The notes under the pieces are model-generated. The model made no database searches. It was not told where the DNA came from and saw only the letters and a list, made by a program, of their open reading frames with translations. From positions 868,001-932,000 of the forward strand of contig NZ_JAMZDZ010000001.1 of assembly GCF_024172085.1 (NCBI RefSeq): a stretch of DNA of 64,000 nucleotides. Direction: 5' to 3'. Positions 8,313 through 17,197 of the stretch are shown here, in pieces; within the stretch, counting starts at the first letter, position 1; each line of letters starts with the position of its first letter. This DNA is from Hamadaea flava (GTDB lineage: Bacteria; Actinomycetota; Actinomycetes; Mycobacteriales; Micromonosporaceae). The position numbers and the translations under genes were made by a program.

Positions 8313-11300
8313 CGGCCTTCCTCCCCGTCCGACACCAGCGCCCGATCGCCGCCATCACCGCTACCGTCCGGGATCGACGCACCGCCACCGTCCGCGGCGA
8401 ACGAACCGCCGCCACCCGGGGCCGAGGCACCGCCACCGTCCGGAGCGAACGAACCGCCGCCAGCCGTGGTCGAAGCGTCACCGTCCGAAGCGAACGAACC
8501 GCCGCCGCCCTGAGCCGAGGCACCGCCAGCGTCCGCGGCGAATGAACCGCCGCCGTCCGACTCGGGCGCGACTACGGCGCGGGCCAGTCGCCGCGCGCTC
8601 AGCCAGCCGGACGCCGCGATCGGCGCGGCGGCGACGAGCACTCCGAGCCCGACGGCCGGCCCGGACACCGTCGGTACGCCGGTCGCGGTCCAGTCGTCGG
8701 TGAACACCGACAGTCCGCCACCGCCCCAGCCGATCGCGGCGGCGATGGCGAGCGCGGCGCCCAGCAGCACTCCGGTCGCCAAGAGCAGCCACGCCGACCA
8801 GCCGATCGCGCGTACCGCCGTGCGGGCCGTCAGGCCCTGCCGCCGCAGGTCCAGCAGTTCGGCCCGGCGTTGGGCGTACTCGCCGGTGGTGATCACGGCC
8901 AGCCCGGCCGCGCCCAGCAGCACCCCGAGCAGGGCCGCGCCGAGCCGGAATCGGGCCGCCTGTCCGGGTCCGGTGCGCACCATCCGGTCGACGCGCTCGT
9001 CCACTGTCTCCTCGCCCGCGATCAGCAGCCGTTCGCGTATGCCGGTCAGCACCGCCGCCGGGGTGTCGGCGCGCGCCCAGACTTCGGCCTGCACGACTCC
9101 CCCTTCGTCGGCCAGGCGGTCGGCGTACTCGTGGTCGATCAGGAAGCCGTCGCCGCCCGCGCCGGGCAGGATGCCCGCACCGTCCACGACGCGTACCGGC
9201 CGGGAGATCCCGTCGAGCACGGGCAGTTCGCGGACCTCGTCGGTCTGGGCCAGCCGGGCACGGCCGGCGACCACCGCGGGCAACGGCACCGGGGCGTCGG
9301 CCACCAGGACGCGCAGGTCGGTCGAGACGTGCATCGGATCGCTGGGCCGGTACTGGGCGCTGAGCCAGCCGTCGCCGTGCAGCACGGTGAGGTCGCCCGC
9401 GGTGGTCGTGAAGCCGGGCCGCCAGCGACCGGCGGCCGCCATTCCGGCGGCGTCGACCAGCGTCGTGTCCGGGGACTGCTGCCGGATCGCGGTCAGCCGC
9501 AGCGCTTCCGGTGACGAGGTGAAGCCGAGCCAGGCCAGCCGGCAGCCGTCGGCACACTGCGGCACGTCGGCGGCGTAGGAGCCGGCGCCGAGCTGATGCG
9601 CGACCGTGATCGGCACCGTGAACCGCTGCCCGGCCGCCGTCACGAGGGTGGCGCGGATCGTCCCGCCGGCGTCGGCCGAGGTCGCCGTCACGTCCAGGAC
9701 CAGCCGTGTCCCGGTCACCTGCACGGGTGCGTTGACCGCCGGGCGGACGTCGGCGGCGATCCGGCGGGCCAGCGCGGCACCGGTTTCGGACACCCGGGCG
9801 AGGCGGTCGCTTTCGACCGCGACGACGCTGCTCGCGGCGAGTTGCTGCCGGGCCGCCGCCAGCAGCCAGCGGCCGTCCGGATCGGCCGCGTGCACGGCCG
9901 CGCGGACCGCGGTGTGATCCGAGCCGACCACTGTGATGACCCGGGCCGCGCCCAGCTCGGCCACCGCACGCTCGCGCAGCGCCGCCGAGGTGGTCTGCAC
10001 GCCCGAGGCCGCCAGTGCCGGGGTGGCCACCGCGACCGCCACCAGCGCCAGCGCGCGGGCCGTGTGCGGCCGCCGGGCCAGGTGCATCGCCGCGAGCCCC
10101 AGCCCCAGGTCGCCGCGGCGCAGGCGGCCCACCCCCAGGTGAGCCAGTCCCCAGGCCACGATCCGCCCGGCCAGCAGGGCCGCCGCCAGCACGCTCACCA
10201 TCGGGGCCAGCGGCGCCAGGCCCGCATCCGGGCTCGCCGTCACATTCTGGTACGCCAGAAGCAGCGCCACGACGACGACGAGTGCCTCCAGCGGCGCGAA
10301 GCGCAGCCGCTTCGCGGCCCGCTGCGCGCGCCGCACGGCGTCCAGCACCGGCGTACGCAGAACGCGGGTCTCTGTGGCGGCGACCAGGGCCAGCACCGCC
10401 ACCAGCACGGCGCCGGCCGCCGCACCGTCCGTCGTGGACACCGGCGACCCGCCGCTGAGCAGCCCGGTCGCCGCGCCCAGCACCGCACCGGCCAGCACCG
10501 CGAACGCCGACGGGCCGACCGCGAACAGGAACCGCGTACGCACCGGGGCGCCGCGCAGGACGCCGAGCGCCGTCTGGGGAGCCCGCCGGTCGGCCGCCGC
10601 CGCCGCCGCGAGCAGCAGCACGAACGCGCCCACCAGCAGCAGCGCCCCGGCCGCCGCCAGCACCCCGGCCGCGAGCGCCCGCCGCCCGGCGGTGATCTGG
10701 TCGAACAGCTCCGGCAGCAGCCCGGTGGCGAAGAAGGAGTCCGGCGGCGTCTGCCGCAGCTCGTCCAGGGTGGACCGGGCAGCGGTCAGGTCGGCGGGCA
10801 ACGCCGCCGGATCGGTGACCGTCGTGTCCACGACCACGGTGACGCTGACGCCGTTGACCGCGTCCGCGGCGACCGGCGTACGCAGCAGCGCGGCGTCGGC
10901 GGTAGCGATGGCGCGCACGGTGTCCGCCCCGGCCAGCACCGGGGTGTCGGTGCGCCGTGGATCGGCCGTCAGATCCGAGCGTCCCGCCCAGTACGCCCGA
11001 TCGCCGCCGGGCTGGTAGACGCCGACGACCGTCAGCCGGTAGCCGAGGACGGCCGACAGCGTCGGAACGTCGGCGGTCAGCTCGTCGCCCGCGCGTACGC
11101 CGAGCTTGTCGGCCGCCGTGGTGCTGAGCAGGACCTCGCCGAGCGCGGCGGGGCAGCTGCCGGCGATCGTCAGGTGCTCGCAGGCGCCGTCGCGGCTGAC
11201 CACCGGGGCCGCGAGTGCACCGGATGCGGCTTTGATCCGGGCCGGGACCTGCAACGTCGTGTAGACGGCCAAGCCGCTGCCGGCCGCGGCGCGTTCGGCC

Positions 11301-11545
11301 GCCGCGCGCGCGGCGTCGACCTTGCCACGGTCACCGGCGGCGTCGAAGACCACCTCGCCGCGCAGGCTGAGCGTGCGCTCCAACGGCCCGGCGGCGCTCA
11401 CGTGCGCGACCAGCAGCCGACCGGCCGCCGCGCGGGCGTACGCCGGCGCCGCCGTGGCGACCGCGGCCAGCAGGAATCCCAGTGTCGCCAGGATCGCCGC
11501 CTGACCGGCGTGGGCGCGTAGCCCGCGCCTGAGCATCCGCCACAT
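8309..11545 (-). CDS. FtsX-like ABC transporter permease with Gly/Ser-rich repeat tail
   Basis: 1078 aa from ATG 11545 (GAGAGGG about seven bases upstream; the open frame continues to 11629). Organisation resembles its neighbour: one N-terminal helix, a soluble domain with two small MacB-like folds, a central block of helices (about residues 310-520), a second soluble domain, and three C-terminal helices. After the last helix comes a low-complexity tail of about 80 residues built from four copies of a roughly 16-residue unit of the type GGGSFAxDGGGASxPG. First gene of the permease-permease-ATPase operon. A CebR/CelR-like palindrome sits 12 bp upstream of the start codon, so repression there would block the whole operon. 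Confidence 0.87.
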   Translation of the reverse strand: MWRMLRRGLRAHAGQAAILATLGFLLAAVATAAPAYARAAAGRLLVAHVSAAGPLERTLSLRGEVVFDAAGDRGKVDAARAAAERAAAGSGLAVYTTLQVPARIKAASGALAAPVVSRDGACEHLTIAGSCPAALGEVLLSTTAADKLGVRAGDELTADVPTLSAVLGYRLTVVGVYQPGGDRAYWAGRSDLTADPRRTDTPVLAGADTVRAIATADAALLRTPVAADAVNGVSVTVVVDTTVTDPAALPADLTAARSTLDELRQTPPDSFFATGLLPELFDQITAGRRALAAGVLAAAGALLLVGAFVLLLAAAAAADRRAPQTALGVLRGAPVRTRFLFAVGPSAFAVLAGAVLGAATGLLSGGSPVSTTDGAAAGAVLVAVLALVAATETRVLRTPVLDAVRRAQRAAKRLRFAPLEALVVVVALLLAYQNVTASPDAGLAPLAPMVSVLAAALLAGRIVAWGLAHLGVGRLRRGDLGLGLAAMHLARRPHTARALALVAVAVATPALAASGVQTTSAALRERAVAELGAARVITVVGSDHTAVRAAVHAADPDGRWLLAAARQQLAASSVVAVESDRLARVSETGAALARRIAADVRPAVNAPVQVTGTRLVLDVTATSADAGGTIRATLVTAAGQRFTVPITVAHQLGAGSYAADVPQCADGCRLAWLGFTSSPEALRLTAIRQQSPDTTLVDAAGMAAAGRWRPGFTTTAGDLTVLHGDGWLSAQYRPSDPMHVSTDLRVLVADAPVPLPAVVAGRARLAQTDEVRELPVLDGISRPVRVVDGAGILPGAGGDGFLIDHEYADRLADEGGVVQAEVWARADTPAAVLTGIRERLLIAGEETVDERVDRMVRTGPGQAARFRLGAALLGVLLGAAGLAVITTGEYAQRRAELLDLRRQGLTARTAVRAIGWSAWLLLATGVLLGAALAIAAAIGWGGGGLSVFTDDWTATGVPTVSGPAVGLGVLVAAAPIAASGWLSARRLARAVVAPESDGGGSFAADAGGASAQGGGGSFASDGDASTTAGGGSFAPDGGGASAPGGGGSFAADGGGASIPDGSGDGGDRALVSDGEEGR
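8335..8570. repeat. Tandem repeat coding for a Gly/Ser-rich tail
   Basis: Four imperfect copies of a roughly 48-bp unit containing gcgaacgaaccgccgcc on the plus strand, lying in the 3' end of the permease gene. Copies differ by substitutions and by a 3-bp length change, so the frame is kept. Confidence 0.8.
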
Positions 11546-11556
11546 GTCCACCCTCT

Positions 11557-11570
11557 CGGGAGCGCTCCCA
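11557..11570. promoter_or_regulatory. CebR/CelR-like operator palindrome
   Basis: CGGGAGCGCTCCCA differs at one outer base from the 14-bp box TGGGAGCGCTCCCA bound by LacI-family CebR/CelR regulators in Streptomyces and Thermobifida. It lies between the probable promoter and the start codon of the first permease gene (start 11545), a repressing position. No cellulose or cellobiose gene is nearby. Confidence 0.5.
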
Positions 11571-11633
11571 CACTCAGCGATGGAGCGTAACGGACCGGAA
11601 ACGCCGCCGGGGTCCCCCGATTGGATCAAGAAG

Positions 11634-12929
11634 TCAGCGCAGCGAACCGAGCAACGCCAGCGCCGCCGCCGGATGATCGTCGGCCAGCAGGCCCGCCGCC
11701 GCCAGCACGTACGCCGAATCGATCACGACCGCCGGATCGCGGGGCAACGCCCAGCCGCCGGCGGTGTCGGCCAGCGCCGTGCGCAGCACCGCCCGGCCGA
11801 ACGACGGCGAATTGTGCCGCAGTACGCCGCCCGAGCCGATCACCAGGCGTACGTCGCGCAGGTCGGGGCCGCTGCGGGTATGGCGGCGTACCGCGACGGT
11901 GGCCGCGAGGGCCGCGATGCGGCCGTCGAGCGGATCGTCCGGGCCGGCCACCAACCCCGGGCGCTCCGACCGCAGGGCGGCCGCCACCGCCAGCTCCTCC
12001 GCCGAGGGGATCAGCCGCTCCGCCACGGCCGCGTCGACGACTCCTGGCGCGCTCCAGCGCATCCCGAGATCGCCCTCGACCGTGCGGCTGCGCCACAACG
12101 TCCCGGCCGCCTCCGCGCGTACGTGGGCGCGCTCGGCGTCCGGGGTCAGCACCGAGTACACGTCGCAGGTCGCCCCGCCGACGTCGACCACCAGCAGATC
12201 CTGGCCCAGCTCGTCGCCCAGCAGTTCCACTCCGCGCAGCACCGCGTCCGGGGTCGCCGCGCGTACCAGCGACGCGAACCGGGGACCCTTCGACAGCCGC
12301 TTGCCCCCGATCACGTGCCGCAGGAACACCTCCCGGATCGCCGCGCGGGCCGGCCCGGGCTCCAGGACCCCGATCTTCGGCAGCACGTTCTCGGTGGCGG
12401 TCAGGGGCGTTCCCGCGTCTCCGAACAGCGTGCTCAGCTCTGCGCGTACATCTTGATTGCCGGCCAGGACCACCGGAACGCGGTGGCGGCCCGCGGACAG
12501 GCGGGACCGCGCGAGCTTGCCGGCGTTGTGGGTCAAGACCTCCGCGTCGCCGCCGTCGGTCCCGCCCACCAGCAGGATCACATCCGGGTACGCCGAGCGC
12601 AGCGCCGCGAGCCCGGCGGCATCCAGCGGGCCGGCCGCGACGTGCACGACCTTCGCGCCGGCTGACAGGCCGACGCGGTGCCCGGCCTGGGCGGTGACCA
12701 GGGCTTCGTAGCCGACCACCGCCAGGCGCAGCCCGCCGCCGGCCGACGAGCACACGCGGACCTCGTCGCAGGCTATCCCGGTGGCCGCGACCGCCGCGTC
12801 CAGGCCGCGTAGCACGTCGGACTCCACGGTGGTCGGATGCGACGCGGTGGCCAGGAGCGCGCCGGTGTCCGTGTCGACCACGGCGGCCTTGGTGAACGTG
12901 GACCCGACGTCCACGCAGGCGATTCTCAC
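11634..12929 (-). CDS. MutL/GlmL-type reactivating factor of a B12-dependent aminomutase
   Basis: 431 aa of the GlmL/MutL family, ATP-dependent ASKHA-fold proteins found with adenosylcobalamin aminomutases and thought to exchange damaged cofactor. Visible features are the N-terminal phosphate loop CVDVGSTFTKAAVVD, the LLVGGTDGGDAEVL segment near residue 120, and the second ASKHA motif LLVVDVGGATCDVYSV near residue 240. It is the last gene of the leftward lysine operon, and its GTG start overlaps the stop of kal by 4 nt. The natural client is the kamDE product encoded just upstream. The client is inferred from context; the family assignment is clear. Confidence 0.85.
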   Translation of the reverse strand: MRIACVDVGSTFTKAAVVDTDTGALLATASHPTTVESDVLRGLDAAVAATGIACDEVRVCSSAGGGLRLAVVGYEALVTAQAGHRVGLSAGAKVVHVAAGPLDAAGLAALRSAYPDVILLVGGTDGGDAEVLTHNAGKLARSRLSAGRHRVPVVLAGNQDVRAELSTLFGDAGTPLTATENVLPKIGVLEPGPARAAIREVFLRHVIGGKRLSKGPRFASLVRAATPDAVLRGVELLGDELGQDLLVVDVGGATCDVYSVLTPDAERAHVRAEAAGTLWRSRTVEGDLGMRWSAPGVVDAAVAERLIPSAEELAVAAALRSERPGLVAGPDDPLDGRIAALAATVAVRRHTRSGPDLRDVRLVIGSGGVLRHNSPSFGRAVLRTALADTAGGWALPRDPAVVIDSAYVLAAAGLLADDHPAAALALLGSLR

Positions 12930-13306
12930 TTGGCGGGGACGACCACCGTGCCGGTCGCCGTCACCGCGACGATCGGCGGGTCGAGCACCTCGGCGGCGGA
13001 CTCGCTGCGGTCCGGGCGACCCCGGCAGACCACCCGCGCCTCGAAGTCGATCGTGCGGCTGCGGTTGCCCATCCGGGTCACCGTCGCCACGATCTCCAGC
13101 ACGTCACCGGCCCGCATCGGGGCCTTGAACTGCACGTCGGCGTAGGACGCGAACAGGCCCTCGTCGCCGTCGAGCTGGATGCACACCTCGGTCGCCACGT
13201 CGCCGAACGCGGCCAGGGCGTACGCCCCGTCGACGAGGTTGCCCGCGTAGTGCGCGTGGCTGTACGGGACGTACTTGCGGTGGGTGACGATCGTTCCGAC
13301 GCTCAT
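12926..13306 (-). CDS. kal: 3-aminobutyryl-CoA ammonia lyase (hotdog fold)
   Basis: 126-aa single hotdog domain (MSVGTIVTHRKYVPYSHAHY...). Hotdog proteins of this size in lysine fermentation loci are Kal, which removes ammonia from L-3-aminobutyryl-CoA to give crotonyl-CoA. The segment HAHYAGNLVDGAYALAAFGDVATE matches the conserved N-terminal part of that group. ATG 13306 overlaps the kamE stop, and its own stop overlaps the reactivase start, so it is tightly coupled within the operon. On sequence alone it could be another hotdog acyl-CoA enzyme; the gene context makes Kal the best reading. Confidence 0.82.
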   Translation of the reverse strand: MSVGTIVTHRKYVPYSHAHYAGNLVDGAYALAAFGDVATEVCIQLDGDEGLFASYADVQFKAPMRAGDVLEIVATVTRMGNRSRTIDFEARVVCRGRPDRSESAAEVLDPPIVAVTATGTVVVPAK

Positions 13307-14052
13307 TTGACGGTTGCCGCTTTCTGCGTGACGAGACGGTGGACCAGATACGAGGCGACCTCGCTGGGCGTGGTGCCCCGGCCGAACACCCGGTCGACGC
13401 CGAGGTCGCCGGCCATCAGCTCGTCGAACCGCGGCCCGCCGACGATGAGCAGCGGCCGTTTCGCCGCCGGCATCGCCTCCCGGAACGCCGCCGACATCTC
13501 CCGCGTGTTGTGCAGGTGCGCGTCGCGTTGCGTGACGACCTGCGAGACCAGTACGGCGTCGGCCTTCTCCTTACGCGCGGCCTCCACCAGCTCCGGCACG
13601 GTCACCTGGGCGCCGAGGTTGACCACCTTCAGCTCCCGGTAGTACTCCAGGCCCTTCTCCCCGGCGATCCCCTTGACGTTGAGGATCGCGTCGATGCCGA
13701 CCGTGTGCGCGTCGGTGCCGATGGTCGCCCCGACCACCGACAGCTTGCGCCGCATCTTCAGCTTGACCGCCGTGTTGACCTCCTTGGCGCTCAGCAGCGG
13801 GAAGTCGCGCTCGACGACCTGCACCTTGTCCGGCTCGACCAGATGGTTGACCCGTCCGTAGACGACGAAGAAGGTGAACCCGTCGCCCATCTGCTTGGCG
13901 TGCACGAGCATCGCCGGGTCCAGGCCCATCTTCGCCGCGAGCTGCAGCGCGGCCCCCTCGGCTTTCTTGTCGTGCGCCATCGGCAGGGTGAACGACACCT
14001 GCACCATGCCGTCGCCGGTGGTGTCGCCGTACGGCCGGATCACGGAACTCAC
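13303..14052 (-). CDS. kamE: Lysine 5,6-aminomutase beta subunit
   Basis: 249 aa. Small, cobalamin-binding subunit of the adenosylcobalamin- and PLP-dependent (beta-)lysine 5,6-aminomutase, which moves the terminal amino group to C5. The base-on B12 motif DxHxxG is present as DAHTVG (D114, H116, G119). Lys127, 11 residues after the His, corresponds to the PLP-binding lysine of the Clostridium enzyme. The Rossmann-like B12 domain continues through ADAVLVSQVVTQRDAHLHN and LLIVGGPRF. GTG 14052 overlaps the kamD stop by 4 nt, as expected for subunits made in equal amount. The frame stays open far upstream, but that extension overlaps kamD in another frame and is not coding. Confidence 0.93.
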   Translation of the reverse strand: MSSVIRPYGDTTGDGMVQVSFTLPMAHDKKAEGAALQLAAKMGLDPAMLVHAKQMGDGFTFFVVYGRVNHLVEPDKVQVVERDFPLLSAKEVNTAVKLKMRRKLSVVGATIGTDAHTVGIDAILNVKGIAGEKGLEYYRELKVVNLGAQVTVPELVEAARKEKADAVLVSQVVTQRDAHLHNTREMSAAFREAMPAAKRPLLIVGGPRFDELMAGDLGVDRVFGRGTTPSEVASYLVHRLVTQKAATVK

Positions 14053-15605
14053 TGGGCCGCCTCCAGCAGCTCGGTCGCGGGGTTGTAATAGCCGTCCTCG
14101 TGCTGGGCGACGCCGTCGAGGCCCTTGCCCCGGTCGGCGGGCCGCTTCATGATCCCGAAGGTGCCCTCGCCGATCGCGGTGAGCAGCCCCTTCTTCTCGA
14201 TCACGCCGAGCAGGTCCACGGCCTCGTCGAGGACCTGGTGGGCGCGCTGCTGGATGAAGCCGCCCGGGGCGGGGACGAAGTCCTCGTGCAGGCCGCCGCA
14301 GGCGTTGAGGACGTAGCGGACGTTCTGCAGCGCGATGTCCCGATCGGACAGCCACGGCGTGACCACGGCCTCGGTCATCATGCCGACCAGCAGGATGCCC
14401 TGGCCGGTCATCGCGCCGACGAGGTTGAAGAAGCCGTCGAGCAGGTTGCCGCGGAACACGTCGCCGGTCATGTGCTTGGTCGGCGGCATCCACTTCAGCG
14501 GCGCGTCCGGGAACAGCTCCCGGGCCAGCAGCGCGTGGGCCAGCTCGAGCCGGAACGACTCCGGCAGATCGGGGTTGATCTCGAACGCGTGGCCCAGGCC
14601 CAGCTGCCAGTCCGCCAGCCCGGCCTCGTGCGCGAAGTACTCGTTGAGCAGCTGCGACACCGTGACCGTGTGCGCCTCGTCGACCGCGTCGGCGGTGGTG
14701 AGGTAGTTGTCCTCGCCGGTGTTGATGACGATCCCGGCCCGGGCGTGGATCTGCCGGGAGAACCGCTGGTCGACGAAGGTGCGGATCGGGTTGATGTCGC
14801 GGAACAGGATGCCGTACATCGAGTCGTTGAGCATCATGTCCAGCCGCTGCAGACCGGCCAGCGTGGCGATCTCCGGCATGCACAGGCCGGAGGCGTAGTT
14901 CGTCAGGCGTACGTAGCGGCCCAGTTCCTTCGACGACTCGTCCAGCGCCGCCCGCATCAGGCGGAAGTTCTCCTGGGTGGCGTACGTGCCGGCGAAGCCT
15001 TCCCGGGTCGCGCCCTCGGGCACGTAGTCCAGCAGGGACTGGCCGGTCGAGCGGATCACCGCGATCACGTCCGCCCCGGCGCGGGCGGCCGCCTGCGCCT
15101 GCGGAATGTCCTCGTAGATGTCGCCCGTGGCGACGATGAGGTAGATCCAGGGGCGCTGCTTCGGATCGCCGAGCTTCTTGATCATCCGGTCACGGTCGGC
15201 GCGGTTGCGGTCGATCGTCTTCATCCCGGCCTTCACCGCCCGGTCGGCGGCCTTACGAGCGGCCGTGCGCGCCTTGCCCTCCGGTACGCGGAACCGCACC
15301 GAACCGGCCGCCGCCTTCTGGGCCAGCACGGTTATATCCGTCTCACCCTCCGACAGCATCGCGTCGAACACGGGCAGGGCGACCCCCTGGCCGAGCCCGG
15401 TGTCGGCGCGTACGGCGTCGACGAGCCGGTTCGCCCACGGGATGCCCTCCGCGTCGGCTCCGGTGATCCCGGCCAGCCGCAGCACGGCCCGCTCCACCGA
15501 GACGGTGGTGTGGCTGCGCGCCAGGTCCACCACCGGCGCACCGGCCCTGCGGGCCAGCTCCCGGGCCTTCGCCACGACGTCGTCGTCGAGGTGCAACTTA
15601 CCCAT
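14049..15605 (-). CDS. kamD: Lysine 5,6-aminomutase alpha subunit
   Basis: 518 aa, the expected length for the large catalytic subunit (TIM barrel) that works with KamE. It begins MGKLHLDDDVVAKARELA and contains the family blocks GVALPVFDAM, IVATGDIYEDIPQAQAAARAGADVI, LTNYASGLCMPEI and GEDNYLTTADAVDEAHTVTVSQLLNEYFAHEAG. The latter lines the PLP and substrate site. ATG 15605 overlaps the end of the amidohydrolase gene by 8 nt and is preceded by GGAGAGAAG. In the pathway it converts L-beta-lysine to 3,5-diaminohexanoate, the substrate of kdd upstream. The alternative substrate D-lysine cannot be excluded, but kamA beside it favours beta-lysine. Confidence 0.94.
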   Translation of the reverse strand: MGKLHLDDDVVAKARELARRAGAPVVDLARSHTTVSVERAVLRLAGITGADAEGIPWANRLVDAVRADTGLGQGVALPVFDAMLSEGETDITVLAQKAAAGSVRFRVPEGKARTAARKAADRAVKAGMKTIDRNRADRDRMIKKLGDPKQRPWIYLIVATGDIYEDIPQAQAAARAGADVIAVIRSTGQSLLDYVPEGATREGFAGTYATQENFRLMRAALDESSKELGRYVRLTNYASGLCMPEIATLAGLQRLDMMLNDSMYGILFRDINPIRTFVDQRFSRQIHARAGIVINTGEDNYLTTADAVDEAHTVTVSQLLNEYFAHEAGLADWQLGLGHAFEINPDLPESFRLELAHALLARELFPDAPLKWMPPTKHMTGDVFRGNLLDGFFNLVGAMTGQGILLVGMMTEAVVTPWLSDRDIALQNVRYVLNACGGLHEDFVPAPGGFIQQRAHQVLDEAVDLLGVIEKKGLLTAIGEGTFGIMKRPADRGKGLDGVAQHEDGYYNPATELLEAAQ

Positions 15606-17193
15606 AGATCTTCTCTCCACGAAGGATGGTCAACCGGCAGTCCGGCAGGTCGGGCAGCGGCTCGTCGGGCAGGGCGGGCAGCAGCGTCGGCAGGGTCCCG
15701 ACCAGCCCGGCCGGCGCCTGCCACACCGCGAACGTGGCCGCCTTGCCCGGGGCGAGCACGCCTTCGTCATCACGATGGGCGGCGCGCCAGCCACCACGGG
15801 TATGCGCGGCGAACGCGGACTTCGCGCTCATCCGCAGCGTCGGGTTGAAATGGTTGACGGCGGCGCGTACGGAACCCCACGGGTCCAGCGGAGTCACCGG
15901 GGAGTCCGAGCCGAACGCCAGCGTCACCCCGACCGCGTGCAACTGGCCCATCGGGTTGCTCGCCAGCGACCGGGCCACCCCCAGGCGCTGGGCGTACATC
16001 TGGTGCTCGCCGCCCCACAACCGGTCGAACGCCGGCTGCATGCTCGCCACGATGCCGTACTCGACGAACCGGGCGATCAGCGCCTTGTCCACGATCTCCA
16101 CGTGCTCGATGCGGTGCCGGGACTCGCGCAGCACCTCCGCGCCGCTCACCCCGTTGCCGCCGAGCTTGGCCGCCGCCATCGCGAACCCGTCGAGCACCGT
16201 GGTGATGGCGGCGTCGCCGATCGCGTGGAACCCGCCCTGGACGAACCGACCCGTCGAGGAAGAGTGCCGGTGGCAGTCCAGCAGATGGTCGCGTACCTGG
16301 TCGGCGGTGACGTAGCCGAACCCGCAGCCGTCCCCGTCGAGATAGTCGCTGGACAGATGCGCCGTACGCGACCCCAGCGCGCCGTCGGCGTACAGGTCGC
16401 CGCCCGCGCCGACCGCGCCGAGGTCGACCGCCTTGGCCGCGCCCATCAGCTCGCCCCAGTAGCCGTAGACCTCCGGCAGCTCCGGCAGCCGGCCCAGCGC
16501 CAGGACGTCGGTGAAGTCGTCCTCGGACGAGGTGCCGGGGCCGCCGCACTCGTGGATCGCCCCGATCCCCAGCGACGCCGCGTGCTCCAGCGCGCGCCGT
16601 TGCGCGGCCCGCCGCTGCTCGGCCGTGATCCCGGCGAACGCCGCCTCCCGCACGACATGGTGGGCGTCGCGGCGTACCCAGCCGGACGCGTCGTAGCCCG
16701 CGACGCCCTCGGCGAGCGTCAGCAGCCCGGAGCTGACCAGCGCGGAGTGGATCGACGCCTGGGACAGGTAGACGGCCCGACCACCGGCGGCCCGGTCCAG
16801 CTCGGCGGCGGTCGGCGGCACCTGCGCCTCCCTCGGCCAGGCGGACTCGTCGAATCCGTGGCCCAGCAGCACCGCGCCCTCGGGCAGGGTGGCCGCGAAC
16901 GCCGCGACGGCGTCCAGCACGTCCCGCGCGCTGCGGGCCGCCGACAGGTCCAGCCCCGACAGGGCCAGGCCCGTGTCGGTCGCGTGCACGTGCGCATCCA
17001 CGAACGCCGGGGTGATCAGGGCGTTCTCGCCGGCCAGTTCCCGCACGTCGACGACCGTGTCGGCGGCGGGCGCGTCCTCCACCGGGCCGAGCCAGGTGAC
17101 CACCCCGTCGGTCACCAGCAGGGCGGACAGACCGGCGTGCACCGGCAGCGCGGGAGTCCGGATGGCGGCGTTCGTGTACAGAGAGGTAGGCAT
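15598..17193 (-). CDS. Amidohydrolase family 3 (YtcJ-like) in the lysine operon
   Basis: 531 aa, metal-dependent hydrolase of the amidohydrolase 3 (YtcJ/NfdA) group. Metal-site motifs are visible in order: DAHVHA (residues 66-71), HECGG, FHAIGDAA, HRIEHVE and FGSDSPVTPLDP, followed by the usual C-terminal beta sandwich (APGKAATFAVW). It lies between kdd and kamD, four bases after the kdd stop, and overlaps kamD by 8 nt, so it is clearly an operon member. No amidohydrolase step exists in the classical beta-lysine pathway. It may open a lactam or remove an N-acyl group from a pathway intermediate, but this is speculation. Confidence 0.85.
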   Translation of the reverse strand: MPTSLYTNAAIRTPALPVHAGLSALLVTDGVVTWLGPVEDAPAADTVVDVRELAGENALITPAFVDAHVHATDTGLALSGLDLSAARSARDVLDAVAAFAATLPEGAVLLGHGFDESAWPREAQVPPTAAELDRAAGGRAVYLSQASIHSALVSSGLLTLAEGVAGYDASGWVRRDAHHVVREAAFAGITAEQRRAAQRRALEHAASLGIGAIHECGGPGTSSEDDFTDVLALGRLPELPEVYGYWGELMGAAKAVDLGAVGAGGDLYADGALGSRTAHLSSDYLDGDGCGFGYVTADQVRDHLLDCHRHSSSTGRFVQGGFHAIGDAAITTVLDGFAMAAAKLGGNGVSGAEVLRESRHRIEHVEIVDKALIARFVEYGIVASMQPAFDRLWGGEHQMYAQRLGVARSLASNPMGQLHAVGVTLAFGSDSPVTPLDPWGSVRAAVNHFNPTLRMSAKSAFAAHTRGGWRAAHRDDEGVLAPGKAATFAVWQAPAGLVGTLPTLLPALPDEPLPDLPDCRLTILRGEKIYG

Positions 17194-17197
17194 GGGA

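Noticed and set aside
13303-14883. Extended upstream frame for kamE
   Set aside because: The extra N-terminal part overlaps kamD in another frame and has no homology-like features; GTG 14052 with a 4-nt overlap is the natural start.
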